In this document: positions 10,475-22,006 of the stretch, piece after piece | How the letters are laid out: every line of letters begins with the position of its first letter | Position numbering within the stretch: position 1 is the stretch's first letter | Assembly (NCBI RefSeq): GCF_964340395.1 | Contig: NC_135549.1 | Coordinates: forward strand, 22,875,342-22,939,341 | Origin: Glandiceps talaboti | Taxonomy: Eukaryota; Hemichordata; Enteropneusta; Spengelidae | Direction of reading: 5' to 3' | DNA length: 64,000 bases | Position numbers and translations under genes: made by a program | Notes under the pieces: model-generated | What the model was told of the DNA's origin: nothing | What the model saw: the letters and a program-made list of their open reading frames with translations, nothing else | Database searches by the model: none

Positions 10475-11629
10475 TAACTAGACTACTACTAAGTACTATT
10501 ACCCAAACCTGATACATCCTGCTGTTGTTTCTAAACCTGATCCTCTTCATTAAGTGAAAGTCAAATCCTACACCTGATCATTGATGCAAAAACAGATTTA
10601 AGATTTTCCCTCTCTTCTCTCCAGATGGCAACTATGCAGGAGATATCCTTGGTTTCTCAGCTTTCTTGTAAAAAGATTTTGTTTGACAAAGTTAAAAAAA
10701 AGAAAAAAAAAGATAAAAAAGGAGCAGTCTTATATATCAATGCTCTACAATTTGAACAGTTGTCCTTGATGGCGCCTGCTTTTGGTGAAAAATACATCAG
10801 ATATTTCAGCCAATATTGTACTCAATTGCTATGCTAATATCTAGTGTAGAACAGTTTTGAGAACTTAATGCCTTGAAAAAAGAATTTTAAAATAGCAGTG
10901 TGCTTATTTTACATTAACAGATAAGGAAAAAGAAAAATGACAAGAAAAGAAAAAAACTGCAGAGTTGACATTAATTAGTAAAGCTGTAGCTGTAGTCAGT
11001 GGAAAATTGATACTAGCATTGATTCTATCGATGTCCTCTCTAGAGGGCGCTATATGCCCAGGAGAAGTACACTGGCATGTCATTGACATACAACGACAGT
11101 GCAGTGGAGAACAAGGTAGTTGGACAAGATAGTGAGTTGGGCAGTGTTACTTTTACATCAAATTTGTAGTTTTGTATCATTTTTTTTGTCACAATTAAGT
11201 CGAAATATTCTAGTTTATTTTGATATAAATCAGTAAATGAAATTTAATTCGTATAAAATGAAAAAAAAGTATAAGTAAATAAGACAAATGAAATGTAAAT
11301 TCTAAGGAGTGGATAAGAGACTAGAAAATAGATTGAGTCTAGCTACTTGAGATGAAAGAGTATTTGCGTTTTGATCGAAACATAGCAACTACTATTATCA
11401 GATATATCATAGATGTCAGTTCATATTGTCAGGTCCTGTAAGGTACACAATAACTTGATACACTATGGGTAGCAATGGTTTCCTCAAAATTTGAAAATCA
11501 TCAAGCTCAAGACACGCTTTCCAAATAAAACTGAATACTATTAGATATTTTCCTGATGTCATCATAAATTAATTCAGAGTTTTTTGTACATGTAGTTGAA
11601 ATTTATCAGACTTTAATACTCAGATATTT
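10475..11629. other. Non-coding, CTCF-like core
   Basis: Unique sequence with an A-rich tract near 10693-10725 and a CTCF-like core CTCTAGAGGGCGCT at about 11037-11050. No exon recognised. Confidence 0.5.
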
Positions 11630-12235
11630 TGACCAAGGTTCCACACCAAAATTATGGTCATGTATAGTGTATCGAAATCTATGCAAATTATTTCTAGTCT
11701 AGTACATGGAGAGATTTACTAGATTTTCTTCCATTGTTACCAGGGTTCCACACCAAAATTATGATAACAGATATGGCAATATGCAAGTTTTACCAGATTT
11801 CCACCCTTCTGTTACCAGGGTTCCCCACCAAAATTATCGTGCAAGGTGTTGAAATCTACGCAAGTTTTACCAGATTTCCACCCTTCTGTTAATACCAGGG
11901 TTACCCACCAAAATTATGGTGCAAGGTGTTGAAATGTATGCAAGTTTTACCAGCTTTCCACCTGTTACCATGGTTACCCACCAAAGTTATGGTGCAAGGT
12001 TTTGAAATGTATGCAAGTTTGACCAGATTTCCACCTTCTGTTACCATAACAGTCTGTTACCAGGATTCCACACCAAACATACATGTATGTTTCAGGGTAT
12101 GGAAGTCTAGTACATGGAGAGATTTACCAGATTTTCCTCCACTGTTACCAGGGTTCCACATCAAAATTACCATACCAGATATGGAAATATGCAAGTTTTA
12201 CCTTCTCTGTTACCCTGTAAGGTTCCCCTAACCTT
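11630..12235. repeat. About 80-bp tandem repeat, 7 degenerate units
   Basis: Each unit contains CCAGGGTTCCACACCAAAAT, TATGGTGCAAGGTGTTGAAA, TATGCAAGTTTTACCAGATT and TCCACC. Units vary from about 75 to 95 bp with substitutions and indels. Degenerate relatives occur elsewhere in the window in reverse orientation (about 33170-33240 and 36550-36890), so the unit is also dispersed. The open frames inside it are by-products of the period. Confidence 0.9.
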
Positions 12236-12424
12236 AACAGAAACATTGGACTCAAACATTCCTTTCCGACAATTACTGTGTATGATCTACAGAAAAATGT
12301 GGGCTTTAGTGACTCCAAATACATTTATCTTGACTACTATTTTTGAATGCAAACAATTAACATACATCTTTTCCTAAAAAAGGTATCATGGGGAGATAGG
12401 TTTGTAATTGGATTCACTTGAGGG
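12236..12424. other. Non-coding
   Basis: Short unique sequence. Nothing recognised. Confidence 0.4.
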
Positions 12425-12528
12425 TAGTCTGTAAGGTACGCCATGACAAGGCATCCCCACACATCAGTCGATCCCTTTGGAGGCCAGTGAGGATGGAGCA
12501 ACAGAAAGCACATGTAACTTACAGTCTG
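12425..12528 (+). mobile_element. Hairpin MITE family F copy 2
   Basis: It begins TAGTCTGTAAGGTACGCCAT and ends ACTTACAGTCTG, with CCTTTGGAGGCCAGTGAGG in the centre. This is the same element as at 10365 and 20892 but diverged. No matching 9-bp flanks were found, so the target duplication has decayed or one end is truncated. Confidence 0.75.
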
Positions 12529-13012
12529 TGCAAATCAACAAATGTCATATTTTTAGCCAAGCAAAGTGAGAGTTTTACTGAAGAGTTGTAACAACAGTAA
12601 AGGTCTTTGATTTAAACCAAACTGAAATGATGACATGTAATGTACAATACATCCCCAATTGTAACTTTAGGTGGTAGTGAGAATTGTACATAATGGTCAC
12701 TGAAATGAATGATAACCTCAGAGGTTTTAAGAAAGGAATTCTGCTAATTTGTTTTCTGTACACTTCCGTGAGATTTTGTAATCTAGTACTGTAAATTTTC
12801 TTTTTTGCGATATGGGCCGGAGGCCTTAAGAAGCAATAAACCATTATATACTTTTTAAACTACTAGTATACAATGTTGAATTGAACCTGATTTAGCTATA
12901 ATCTGAAAACCTTTATAGAAAAGTATAATAAATTGTGGAAAGGTACATACATGTGAGATGCAAATAGTGAAATGTACATAATGCTTGAAATGTACCGAGT
13001 CTGTTTTGGAAT
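12529..13012. other. Non-coding, no feature recognised
   Basis: Unique AT-rich sequence. Nothing recognised. Confidence 0.5.
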
Positions 13013-13147
13013 AGTCTAGTTTCTGATGACCGTGTGCCGATCGATTTACACTACACACACAGACTAGTGTGCACTACACTATTGTCATTAATGTGTGAAG
13101 ATAACGTAGTGTAAATCAAAAACACGGTCGTCAGGAATCAGACTGGT
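13013..13147. repeat. Fold-back hairpin, about 42-bp arms
   Basis: The left arm 13013-13054 (AGTCTAGTTTCTGATGACCG...) pairs imperfectly with the right arm 13106-13147 (complement ACCAGTCTGATTCCTGACGA...). Both arms share GACCGTGT and GATTTACACTAC. The loop of about 50 bp contains further short complementary segments. It is likely a small fold-back element. No second copy was seen in the window. Confidence 0.75.
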
Positions 13148-13679
13148 TTTGGAAAGTAGGTAATTTCCCAGAGACACATTTTGATACTTTGGTACACATT
13201 ACCCACAAAAACAAGGATACTAATTATATACTATATGCAGTTATGGAATCAGTCATTAATATTCAGCTATCTATACATTGTATGGAAATCTATATACAAA
13301 TCTTTAATACTGGGTTTTACGTTTGTTTTTCCCCAAGCTTAGTTGTAAACACTGCCACACATAATTCATAAAATAACAATGGTGACATGTAATGAGTAAA
13401 ATTATGGAGTTATGAATGGAAACCAGTCGTGTGGGGATTTCACTCTCACTTTTCCCCTACCACACCTAGCATTTTGCTATCAACCTCTTGCCTTCATGAA
13501 AGTATTAAAGGCCAGAAAACAGGCACAGGGTTTTAATTCTTCCTGTTGTGAGATGACGTCGATAGCGTCACCACATGATTAGTACCAACTTGGAGGGTTA
13601 ACCTGTATGATATAAACATGTTCGACATCTTTGTGGAAAATTCTAATTTGATTTCAGGTTTGAATATATAATACTGTTA
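13148..13679. other. Non-coding, no feature recognised
   Basis: Unique sequence. A GATGACGTCGATAGCGTCA stretch near 13552 weakly recalls the core of MITE family E but is too short to call. Confidence 0.4.
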
Positions 13680-13795
13680 CAGCAAAATGCCAGGCATGGT
13701 AGTGGAAAAGTGAGAGCGAAATGCCAGGCATAGTAGGTGGAAAGTGAGAGCCAAATGCCAGGCATGGTAGGGGGAAAAGTGAGAGCAAAATCCCA
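13680..13795. repeat. 35-bp tandem repeat, 3 units
   Basis: Three units contain AATGCCAGGCATGGTAG followed by GGAAAGTGAGAGC. Each unit also contains the palindrome GCCAGGC / TGCCAGGCA. Non-coding. Confidence 0.9.
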
Positions 13796-15130
13796 CGCAA
13801 CTGCCCTCAATTCTAGGCCAACATGCAGTGGTATACATTTTAGACAAGTCGGCTATCACTTCTTACTTCTTTATTTCCATAAATTTATTAAATAATTCTA
13901 CAAATATTGTAGATTTCATGTAATACAGTTTCTTTGACTAATGACCTAATTCTTGTGATTGTGTCACTTTCCTATTTTTGTATGTAATTCTTCAAAAGTA
14001 AAATATATATGCACACACATGCATTGAAATAGAGAGTGAACCTTTTAATGTCATCCCATTGTTTACTTCCAACATCGATCCCCTTGGGTTTGAAACCTCA
14101 ATTGTTCCCCACATAGACATGGCCTTGGCTCTTTCAGATTTCAACAAAGGCTGATTACAGCTAATCTGTCTTCTTCTTTTGTGATTGTAGACCACTCTTA
14201 ATAGCACCAGCGTGTTACTACAGGTGACACACTGCATGTATTTTCTTTATACTACAGCTCTGAGGTACCATCTTGATCATTTAGAAAAAAAAGTGTGTCA
14301 CTTTTTTTGACCTTGAAAACCTTTTCATAGCACTTTTTTTTAGTAGCTTATAAGAGTGGCCCCCACTCTATTAATTTAAGTTGTTACTCTAAATGTTGAA
14401 GTTAATAAGGCATCTCTTTCAAGACAAAGTATTGATTTCTCTTTGAATTAAAATCTGGATTGCTGAATCCAGACCATGAGTACAGATTTGTGAGATAAAA
14501 GAGACCACTAACTACTAACTAACAAAACACTTTTACACTATGCCAAATCTTTGCCTGCAGTGTAGACTTCACAACAACTTGGTATTTTCATAAATGCAAT
14601 TTTGTTTATAATGTGCTATCAACACTAATTATCTGTCCACAACATTGATGTGTGCTCCAATTGCTCTCATGAGAGTACTAGAGCAATCAGCGTCACGGAT
14701 CACTTCCACATACAGGCTATGTTAACATCTTTATGTTATACCATTGATTATGAATTGTGAGTATATGTGTCAGGTGGTTGTGGTTATGGTGGTGGTGGAA
14801 GGCAGGCGGTTGTGGATAGGTGGTGGTGGGGGTCCTGGGCATGTTAAACTCTGGGATACCAATAACCATCCTTCTAGTAATACAGGAGCTATAAATGATA
14901 CATAAGGCTGATTTGCAACCCCAAGTCAACATTTTACAAACAATGTGTTGACTTTAAAGGGCCATACATGATAAGTACTCCTAGTAGCGATAGATTCTAG
15001 TGACATGAGGTATGTCATGCACATTGTATACTCGCTGTCGCAGTTTTCAGAGGGGGGGGGGTCATGTTATTCTATGATTACTACATGTATTGGATAGACA
15101 CTGCAAAAAAGTAACACCCATGCATTATTG
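13796..15130. other. Non-coding, purine/TGG-rich patch
   Basis: Mostly unique sequence. A TGG/GTGG-rich patch lies at 14772-14838 and a run of about 11 G at 15050-15060. At 14936-14966 is a roughly 30-bp segment (TTGACTTTAAAGGGCCATA) that recurs inside MITE family F copy 3 near 20950. No exon recognised. Confidence 0.5.
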
Positions 15131-16020
15131 TTGTTGTTTAGACATTTTCCTTGGGGTCTTTTTCAACAAGCTTTAAAGTCAGAAGTAATTCTGTGGATGA
15201 CATAGTCACTGAATTTATAACCCTACATCGAGGACTCAAGAGTCGAACAACATTCACAATGATTTACATATTTTTCTTGAAAATTATGACTGTATGCTAC
15301 TCCAGTGATTTAAATACAAGACAAAAAGTACTGCTATTTGATGTTTTAGTCTCTGTTACAATAGAGTTGGTTGTTTTTGCAAAGAAATTTAATATCATGA
15401 ATGCTGTTCTACTTTCGAATTCAACCCCTGGATTCGATCACAGTTCATGGTGCCACTTGGGAGTGTATGTTTGGATGTGTACAGATAAGCGCTGTCCGAT
15501 ATCAGAGACACTTATTTGCTCCAGATACGTTTCTAATTTTCATTTTAAAAACATCCAAATTTCATGGAAAATGTCATCTACATTTGAAGTTTGAACTGAA
15601 AACTCAGAGAAAATGATTAACAAGATATTTATAGATTTAAATGACAGCGAAATCATATTCTTAGTGATATTGTAACATTTCCACGTACAAATGTACTTTG
15701 CTTTAGCGAAAACATTGACAACTTCGGCAGTGTTGTGACATGCGTCACTTTACAATCGCCGATATCAGTGCTCTCAAAACCGACACAGCAAAATTAATGT
15801 TCAACCAAAGCTTTAGTATCACATCATCTTTCATGAGACTGCTTGAGCTTGACAAAATCATCCCAGAGAAAGTGTTGATGATTGTGACGAGTCGATATTT
15901 GTCTAAAAACTGAGTATTCGATAACTGCGACAGCATATGTAGTTCCCAGCTCATCACCTTCAACAAAAAATGATACATTACCAGTTCAGAGGTCACGGTT
16001 AGAAAAAAAAAAAGGAGCAA
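15131..16020 (-). pseudogene. Possible decayed coding region, unidentified
   Basis: This is the longest non-repetitive stretch with extended open frames outside the recognised genes. The minus strand is open for 91 codons from 16020 to 15745. A second minus frame is open for about 65 codons from about 15740 to 15545. The plus strand is open for 147 codons at 15151-15594. Several CpGs remain. The minus frames are rich in hydrophobic residues and could be remnants of a membrane protein such as a chemoreceptor, but no motif was recognised. It may equally be chance. No function is assigned. Confidence 0.25.
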
Positions 16021-16617
16021 CTATACATTCTAACTACTTGGAAATATATAAGCTGAGTTGATATGTTGCTGCATATTAAAATCTTTACTGCAGCAACTTA
16101 CTGTTCAAAACATCACATGCTATATACTCAAACCTGGACTCAATGTGCCCTCTAAGCCAATTTGACGTGCCACTGACACGCACAATTTCTAGTGATGCAC
16201 CAAAATTTGGTGTTCCCCTATCTATTTTTACTATGTGGTGACTCACAAGAAATTCCAGTTTTTCTCATTTTGACTCACAACAACAAAATTTGGCTATCAT
16301 AAGAGGGCAATACTCATACCTGGTACTTGGGCCTAACGATTTGATCAAATTGATTTACAATAGGTATACTAAAATAATAACAAGGAAACTCCTGTTTGAT
16401 ATGCAATCAACTGTGCTAAATTAAAAGTAAAACAATACTGGAAGACATTCATTGACTTGAACATTAATTATCATTCATAGATACTTGTTAAAGTTGGGGG
16501 AAACCCATGTTGTGTAAGTAACTTCAGCTAACAATGCCAAAAGACAAATTTTAATGCATATATTGAAATGGTGTGCATCACCGTTAAGGATATACTATTC
16601 TAGTGCTATATGTTAGA
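16021..16617. other. Non-coding
   Basis: Unique sequence. A roughly 28-bp segment at 16277-16306 (CAAAATTTGGCTATCAT) also occurs in THOC7 intron 2 at 1655-1680, a hint of another small dispersed repeat. No exon. Confidence 0.5.
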
Positions 16618-16940
16618 CTCAATTTTCTACAATCTCTCTCTCTCTCTCCAAGTATAGTCATTGACAAATGTACTTAATACCAAAAATTTAGTTAAATCTC
16701 CTGCTGGGGAAAGGGTGAACAGCGCATGTCAGTAGTAATCTATCACACACTGACAGGTGGTTGTAATTGGTTACTTCATTCCAGTCTTAAAGTAAGTCGT
16801 GATGATGCGATAACGTCGTCACATTTATATATCAACGCTCCAATAGCATTAAACTACCGTTGTCGGTTGTAAGAATGGAATGCTGTGCTAAAGAAAGCCA
16901 TTTGACTAGACAGTGGAGAGAGAGAGTGTAGAAAATTGAG
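16618..16940 (+). mobile_element. MITE family E copy 1 (best preserved ends)
   Basis: A 323-bp non-coding element with inverted ends CTCAATTTTCTACAATCTC and, complemented from the right, CTCAATTTTCTACACTCTC. Both ends continue into CT-repeat tracts. The interior carries GTAATTGGTTACTT and ATCAACGCTCCAATAGC, complements of blocks in the copies at 46831-47144 and 10050-10345. No target duplication was recognised. Confidence 0.8.
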
Positions 16941-17394
16941 CCCAACATGTAGCAACTAGACTAGGATATACTATGCTAGACCAGGTTAATTGTTGTTTAT
17001 GTGTGAAGTACTAGTTGTAAACCACGTTAAAAACCTGACAGTGTATAAACTCAGCTTGTGCCACTTTAATAAACCAAGATATTAATACCCTTCTTTTAGC
17101 ATATCAGGAATTATTTTTACAACTACTGAAATGATAGCTATAAATAGTACATGTACATTAACAAGTGAGTAGAGAGTTGAAGTAATTCAACTTGTTATCC
17201 ATAAGACATTTTTGGTATCTATCATTCTATGCACAGTTTGCTATTGTGAAATGAAATACTTGTATTCAAATCAAATCCAGGGTATCTTGACATGTTGTCT
17301 ATGGCCAATGATGGCCAATATACATCATTATGTGTACCGGTAATTAAATCTGATCAAGGAGAAGGCTCACTTTGTTTTATTTATGGGTATTTAG
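16941..17394. other. Non-coding, no feature recognised
   Basis: Unique AT-rich sequence. Nothing recognised. Confidence 0.5.
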
Positions 17395-18000
17395 TGGAGC
17401 CATGATGAGCGAATGGTTAGAGTGCCCGGCTTGGAATCTGCAGGTTGCAGGTTTGAGCCCCATCACTGTCATTTGTTTCTGAACGAATGGTTAAAGTCCT
17501 TTGGCAAGATTTGAACCACGACTGTGCCTCAGTCCACCCAGCTGTATAATTGTGAACCTGGTGGGATAGAGGTTGCAATGTGAATGCTTTAATCCAATGT
17601 ACTTATAAAGGCTGCAATGGATTGTATGCTCCCCAAGGAGTTGAGGAAGCATAAAGGGCAGTTGTGCCGCAATAGAGCCATGCCAGGGGCAATAATAGGG
17701 AACTTGCAACCCAAACTGAGCATGCTCAGATGCAAAGGAGTATGGGATTATTATCTGTGGTTATTGTAATATCTAATCAGGAGCTGCTGAAAAAATAAAC
17801 CTCCCACAATGATCAGGGCAACTATGAATTGATCATTTGTGGTTACAAACAATGTAACATTATTGTTTACAATACTATTTGATTAGTATTTAATATCACA
17901 TGTCCCATGATGCAACATTCAACATGGCGGGTTTGCAAATTCCCTATTGTAAAGCGCTTTGAGCACAAAGTGGGAAAGCGCTATATAAAAACCAACATTA
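17395..18000 (+). mobile_element. tRNA-derived SINE, interrupted by a MITE
   Basis: The head at 17397-17463 resembles a tRNA with an A-box-like GAGCGAATGGTTAGAGTGCC and a B-box-like GGTTTGAGCCC, as in an RNA polymerase III promoter. The body continues to about 17695. The tail after the nested MITE reads TAAAGCGCTTTGAGCA ... GGAAAGCGCTATATAAA, a 3' motif shared by many animal SINEs and their partner LINEs. MITE family C copy 2 (17698-17944) splits body from tail. No flanking target duplication was found. The tRNA head is not a functional tRNA gene, because its anticodon arm is not convincing. Confidence 0.8.
17696..17946 (-). mobile_element. MITE family C copy 2, nested in the SINE
   Basis: A 247-bp element (17698-17944) with ends GGGAACTTGCAA and TTTGCAAATTCCC, flanked by TA. 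It is the reverse complement of the copy in THOC7 intron 2 (1145-1390). It contains GTGGTTACAAACAATGTA and CCCATGATGCAACATTCAAC. Its position between body and tail of a SINE shows that it arrived after the SINE. Confidence 0.85.
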
Positions 18001-19336
18001 ATACCTCTACTATGCATGTCCCCTACTTTTGTTTACTATACCTCTTGTGGTATAAACAAAAGAGAACATAAAGGACAAGTGCAGGAGAAATGAAATATTG
18101 TAAATATTTAGCAAATAGATTTTAATTAGATTTATTTACATTAAGTTTACATTCTACTGTGAGTTTCAAATACTTACCAGTATAGCCTAAGTTACTGTAC
18201 ATGCAGTTGTAACTTCACAATATTTCACAGTTCATTTTTTCTCAGTAAACCTAATTTACTTATAACACAATGTTTCTGTTGTCCATTAAAGGTACTGTGT
18301 ACACTGGCTTGACGTTTTTTTATGAAAACGCTAGACTGAGTACAAATAAATCAGTCCAGACCATTTTAACTCATTTTTCGACTGAGTACAAATAACCAAT
18401 TCAGACCATTTTAACTCATTTGTCAACAAATTGTATAGTTGTACTTTAGGAGGGGTGTATAGAGTGTGATTATGTATGTTTTGTCAATCACAAATACTGA
18501 AGTCAAAAAACCCCCAAAATATTGAAAGAAAAAAGGTTTATTAAAGTTACAGCTGCTGCAGTACTGGATAGTTTATTTTATTTCAAGTATTACTTTTGTT
18601 ACATTGTGTATTTTATACATAGCTCAATAAAATACAAATATTATTGTTGGAGTTAAAAAAAACCCACAGATTCCAAACATCTAAATGACAAATGACAGTT
18701 GAGTGTTTCCATGGCAGCATTACATCATTCATTATTCGACGAGAAAGTGATATAAAGGAATCATTGTATATGTTATGAATAAAATGAATGGAAGAGCTAG
18801 TTGTGAAGTCTGTTGTTGTTGTTACCATTTATTAACGCTAGGTACAAATAAATGTGATGTAAACCATATATATTGTTTAATGTTTTTTATCTATAGATTG
18901 TTAAAACTACACTAGCTGCAACTATTTGAAGCTATTTTGTTAAGATATATAGTGACTTATTACTCATAATATCATACACTGTGAACAGTATTGAATCACC
19001 TGTAGGTAAACATACAGTATTTGTGTAGCTGCCTTTACACACAATATATGGTACAATAAATCCAATTGATTTTGGGATCTGCATGTACAAGCTCTAATTT
19101 TTGGTATTTTAACAATGTGAAGTAAATATATTGTTGGTTGTCTGATCGGAAAAATAATACCTCAGTTACACAGCTTGAACAGTTTTAAAAAACTGGGTTC
19201 ATTTTTTAGAATGCTAAAATTTGAATATCATTTGAAGTCGCTGACAATGACCTTAACTTTCAATGTCAAGGTTAAACATTGAGGACATGATTATTTTGGG
19301 CTATTAGATACATAATGCTATAAACTAGTAATTGAT
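18001..19336. other. Non-coding with a 44-bp duplication
   Basis: A 44-bp direct duplication (GACTGAGTACAAATAA ... CAGACCATTTTAACTCATTT) lies at 18333-18422. At 18295-18315 is TACTGTGTACACTGGCTTGA, related to the tandem repeat at 54.7 kb. No exon recognised. Confidence 0.5.
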
Positions 19337-19672
19337 ACATACATACATACATACATACATACATACATACATACATACATACATACATACATACATACAT
19401 ACATACATACACATACACACATACACACATACACACATACACACATACATACATACATACATACACACATACACACATACACACATACATACATACATAC
19501 ATACATACATACATACATACACGCACACACACATACATACATACATACATACATACATACATACATACATACATACATACATACACACATACATACATAC
19601 ATACATACACACATACATACATACATACATACATACATACATACATACATACATACATACATACATACAGTA
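19337..19672. repeat. (CATA)n microsatellite with CACA variants
   Basis: About 335 bp of CATA/TACA repeats with interspersed CACACATA units and one CACGCACACA patch. The 118-154-codon frames on both strands are translations of the repeat and not genes. Confidence 0.98.
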
Positions 19673-20882
19673 TACATACAAACCTTAGTAGCTCTAACTA
19701 TTATGATAATTAATTTTTTCATATTTTTATGAAACTTGTAGGGTCTATGTACTAATATATGTTGTTGTAATCTGTAAAACATGTAATTTGCCTAGTTAGC
19801 TAAGCCTATTAGACTGTTGTGTCACTCCACCCTCGCTGGCCTGAAAAGGGTTGGCAATGTATGAGATCTGCACCTGTCCACCCGTCCCTCACAAACTAAA
19901 AACCTATGAGTGTGTGTGCAACAAATAAACAGTTTGTTAAGAAAGTACTGTAAGTTCCAGACTATTTTGTCTTCAATACTGCAAGTTATGTCACACACAT
20001 GTACACTGTATCATCAGTAGTAGACTTAATTCTAACTAGAAGGATCATGTACATTGTACAGGTTTTTACAATTCAGAGACTTGTTTGGCATTACCACCAC
20101 CACCAGCTGTGCTAATTCTAAGTGGATCTCCAGGCACTTGTAATTGGTAGTCTATAGTGCTATCCTTGGCATAAAATCTCAAGATCTCTGTTTTATGGGT
20201 GAAGAGATATTGGATACCATGGATAGCACTAAGACTATGATGTAATTGGTTGCCAGCTCAATTAAAGTCATGTGGCTGAGTCATGTGGCTGGGTCGTGGT
20301 TATGCCATAGGTATACATATAAGACCCACTTTATTAGAGGTGTTGGTTGTAATTTCAACTTGAATTCAGAACAAGTTTCTGTACTTCCAAAGGCAAAGAG
20401 GCCTTGACTAGGTGTAGAGAGCTGCTTGAGATTGTAACACTACAAGTCTTTACACATAGTTTCTTGCATAGGCTAGGTGGTTTTTTCATCAACAAATAGT
20501 GAACAACAAGTTATTGTTCCTAAATAAAAAAATAAAATATACTAAAATAAAAATATATATTGTACTTGATGTTTGATGATTGTTGGCATTGACCTCAGAA
20601 AAAAATATTGGTGAAAACTGCTTTTGGTGACCGTATTTTTTCTTTCTGTTTCTCATTACCCGACCAACCCAAATTTTCAGTTCCGACATCAAAATAAATT
20701 TTTTTTTACACTAAAGCACCCTCTCTGGCAAGAATTAAGCTAGTGTCTGGGCTGTCAATGTCATCAACAGTCATGGCGGCAACAACGACACTTGCTCACT
20801 AACAGAGCATTTCTTTCATTTCTTTCAAGTTATTCATATAGGGGGTGGGGGATGAGTACATGCCAATTGTGTAGAGAAGCTG
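19673..20882. other. Non-coding with a diverged family F remnant
   Basis: At 19808-19897 a sequence starting TTAGACTGTTGTGTCACTCC with CTGGCCTG..AGGGTTGGC..ATGTATGAG resembles the left half and centre of hairpin MITE family F, but its right end is not preserved. A TTTCTCATTACCCGACCAACC segment near 20650 weakly recalls family D. No exon recognised. Confidence 0.5.
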
Positions 20883-21039
20883 GGAAAGGGCTAGTCTGTA
20901 AGGTACGCCGTGACGGTGCGCCCTCAACCATCGGCCAACCCCATAACACAAACAGTGTATTGACTTTAAAGGGCCATAGTGTGAGAGGAGGCCGGTGAGG
21001 GCGAAACGTCACGACGTATCTTACAGTCTAGGAAAGGGC
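20883..21039 (+). mobile_element. Mutator-like hairpin MITE family F copy 3 with 9-bp TSD
   Basis: A 139-bp element (20892-21030) from TAGTCTGTAAGGTACGCCGT to ACGACGTATCTTACAGTCTA. It is flanked by perfect 9-bp direct repeats GGAAAGGGC at 20883-20891 and 21031-21039. Arms pair for about 25 bp and continue through CGCCCTCA. It is longer than copy 1 because the loop holds an extra segment (TTGACTTTAAAGGGCCATA) that is also present at 14936-14966. It carries no gene. Confidence 0.9.
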
Positions 21040-21065
21040 TTATTACCAGGAATCCAATAAAGCCA

Positions 21066-21428
21066 AATAAAAAAAGCTGTTTGGTTCCGGTTACCCGACC
21101 CCACCTCATTTTTCATGCTGACCCTAAGCTTTTTTTTACGTATTTAAGAAAAATGATAATAAAATCGCGAAAATCATGAAGTCTTGCAAGAAATAGTGGA
21201 AACTGACATCAACTTAAAAAGACTATATAAAACTGTTCTTCCAATCTGTAATGGCTGTACATCTGATAGGAAGAAATAAATAACACAAAGACCATTTGGA
21301 AAACAATGGAAAACCTGAACTAGACACTCACACATGAAAAAAAAAATATAATAAAATAAGATAAAAAATCTACCTACCCCACCTATTTTAAAATTGAATG
21401 GAATCGGAACCACACACACCTAAAAAGA
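21066..21428 (+). mobile_element. MITE family D copy 2
   Basis: It runs from about CTGTTTGGTTCCGGTTACCC to CGGAACCACACACACC, with inverted ends TGTTTGGTTCCG / CGGAACCACACA. It aligns with 6828-7157 over the full length, sharing CTGTTCTTCCAATCTGTAAT, GGCTGTAC, AACACAAAGACCAT and CTACCCCACCTATT. Non-coding. Confidence 0.85.
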
Positions 21429-22006
21429 AGATAGAGAGGAGGAAAAGGAGACAGAGAAACATGAAAAAGATGATTTGTTTTGTTTTTACTTTTTTATTTT
21501 AAAAAAATCGAACAACTGACTGACCCATAGTTGCCATGAAAAAGTACTGACCCAGAGAAACATTTTGAAAAATAGGGTCACCCTTTTGAAGATTGTTGAG
21601 GGAACATGTATGTATGTAGGGAAACTTTTGTTATGTGCTGACAAGTAAATCACACTTAATTATACAAATAATTCATCAACTTCAATTGCATGCTCCATGC
21701 ACCCCTATACTTGCACAGTGTCATTCACAAGCCGACGACCCTCTCTTGATTTTCATATCTTTGCATCCACTGCAACTTTTTTTTTTCAGAGTTCTGACAG
21801 TGGCAGTCAAGGTGTAAGTTTATCAAGATTAGACACAAATTAAAACTTTTGTTGTGATATTTAATGTTGATATAAGCTATTGAATGGATGTTGGTTTAAT
21901 TATACTCACAGTAGGGTGGCATTTCTGATGATTTCCATGAGTTCCAGCGTTGACAGCTATCTTAATTGATTTACAGGGTGATATGCACAATAAAGCATGC
22001 ATGTAC
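21429..22006. other. Non-coding; possible tiny plus-strand exon
   Basis: A strong acceptor (TTTTTTTTCAG at about 21780-21790) is followed after about 22 nt by a donor-like GTGTAAGT. This could be a micro-exon of an ATXN7 5' untranslated region but is unsupported. Otherwise unique AT-rich sequence. Confidence 0.3.

Noticed and set aside
17397-17463. Functional tRNA gene
   Set aside because: A- and B-box-like blocks are present, but the anticodon arm is poor and the sequence continues into a SINE body and tail.
19272-19782. 118-154-codon frames of Met-Tyr-Val-Cys or Ile-His-Thr-Tyr repeats
   Set aside because: Translations of the CATA microsatellite; the same happens at 34801-35366, 35673-35933 and 40864-41566.
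20620-20712. Further copies of MITE family D (also near 7770 and 8160)
   Set aside because: Only a short ACCCGACC-type motif and A/T tracts are shared; there is no alignment beyond about 25 bp.
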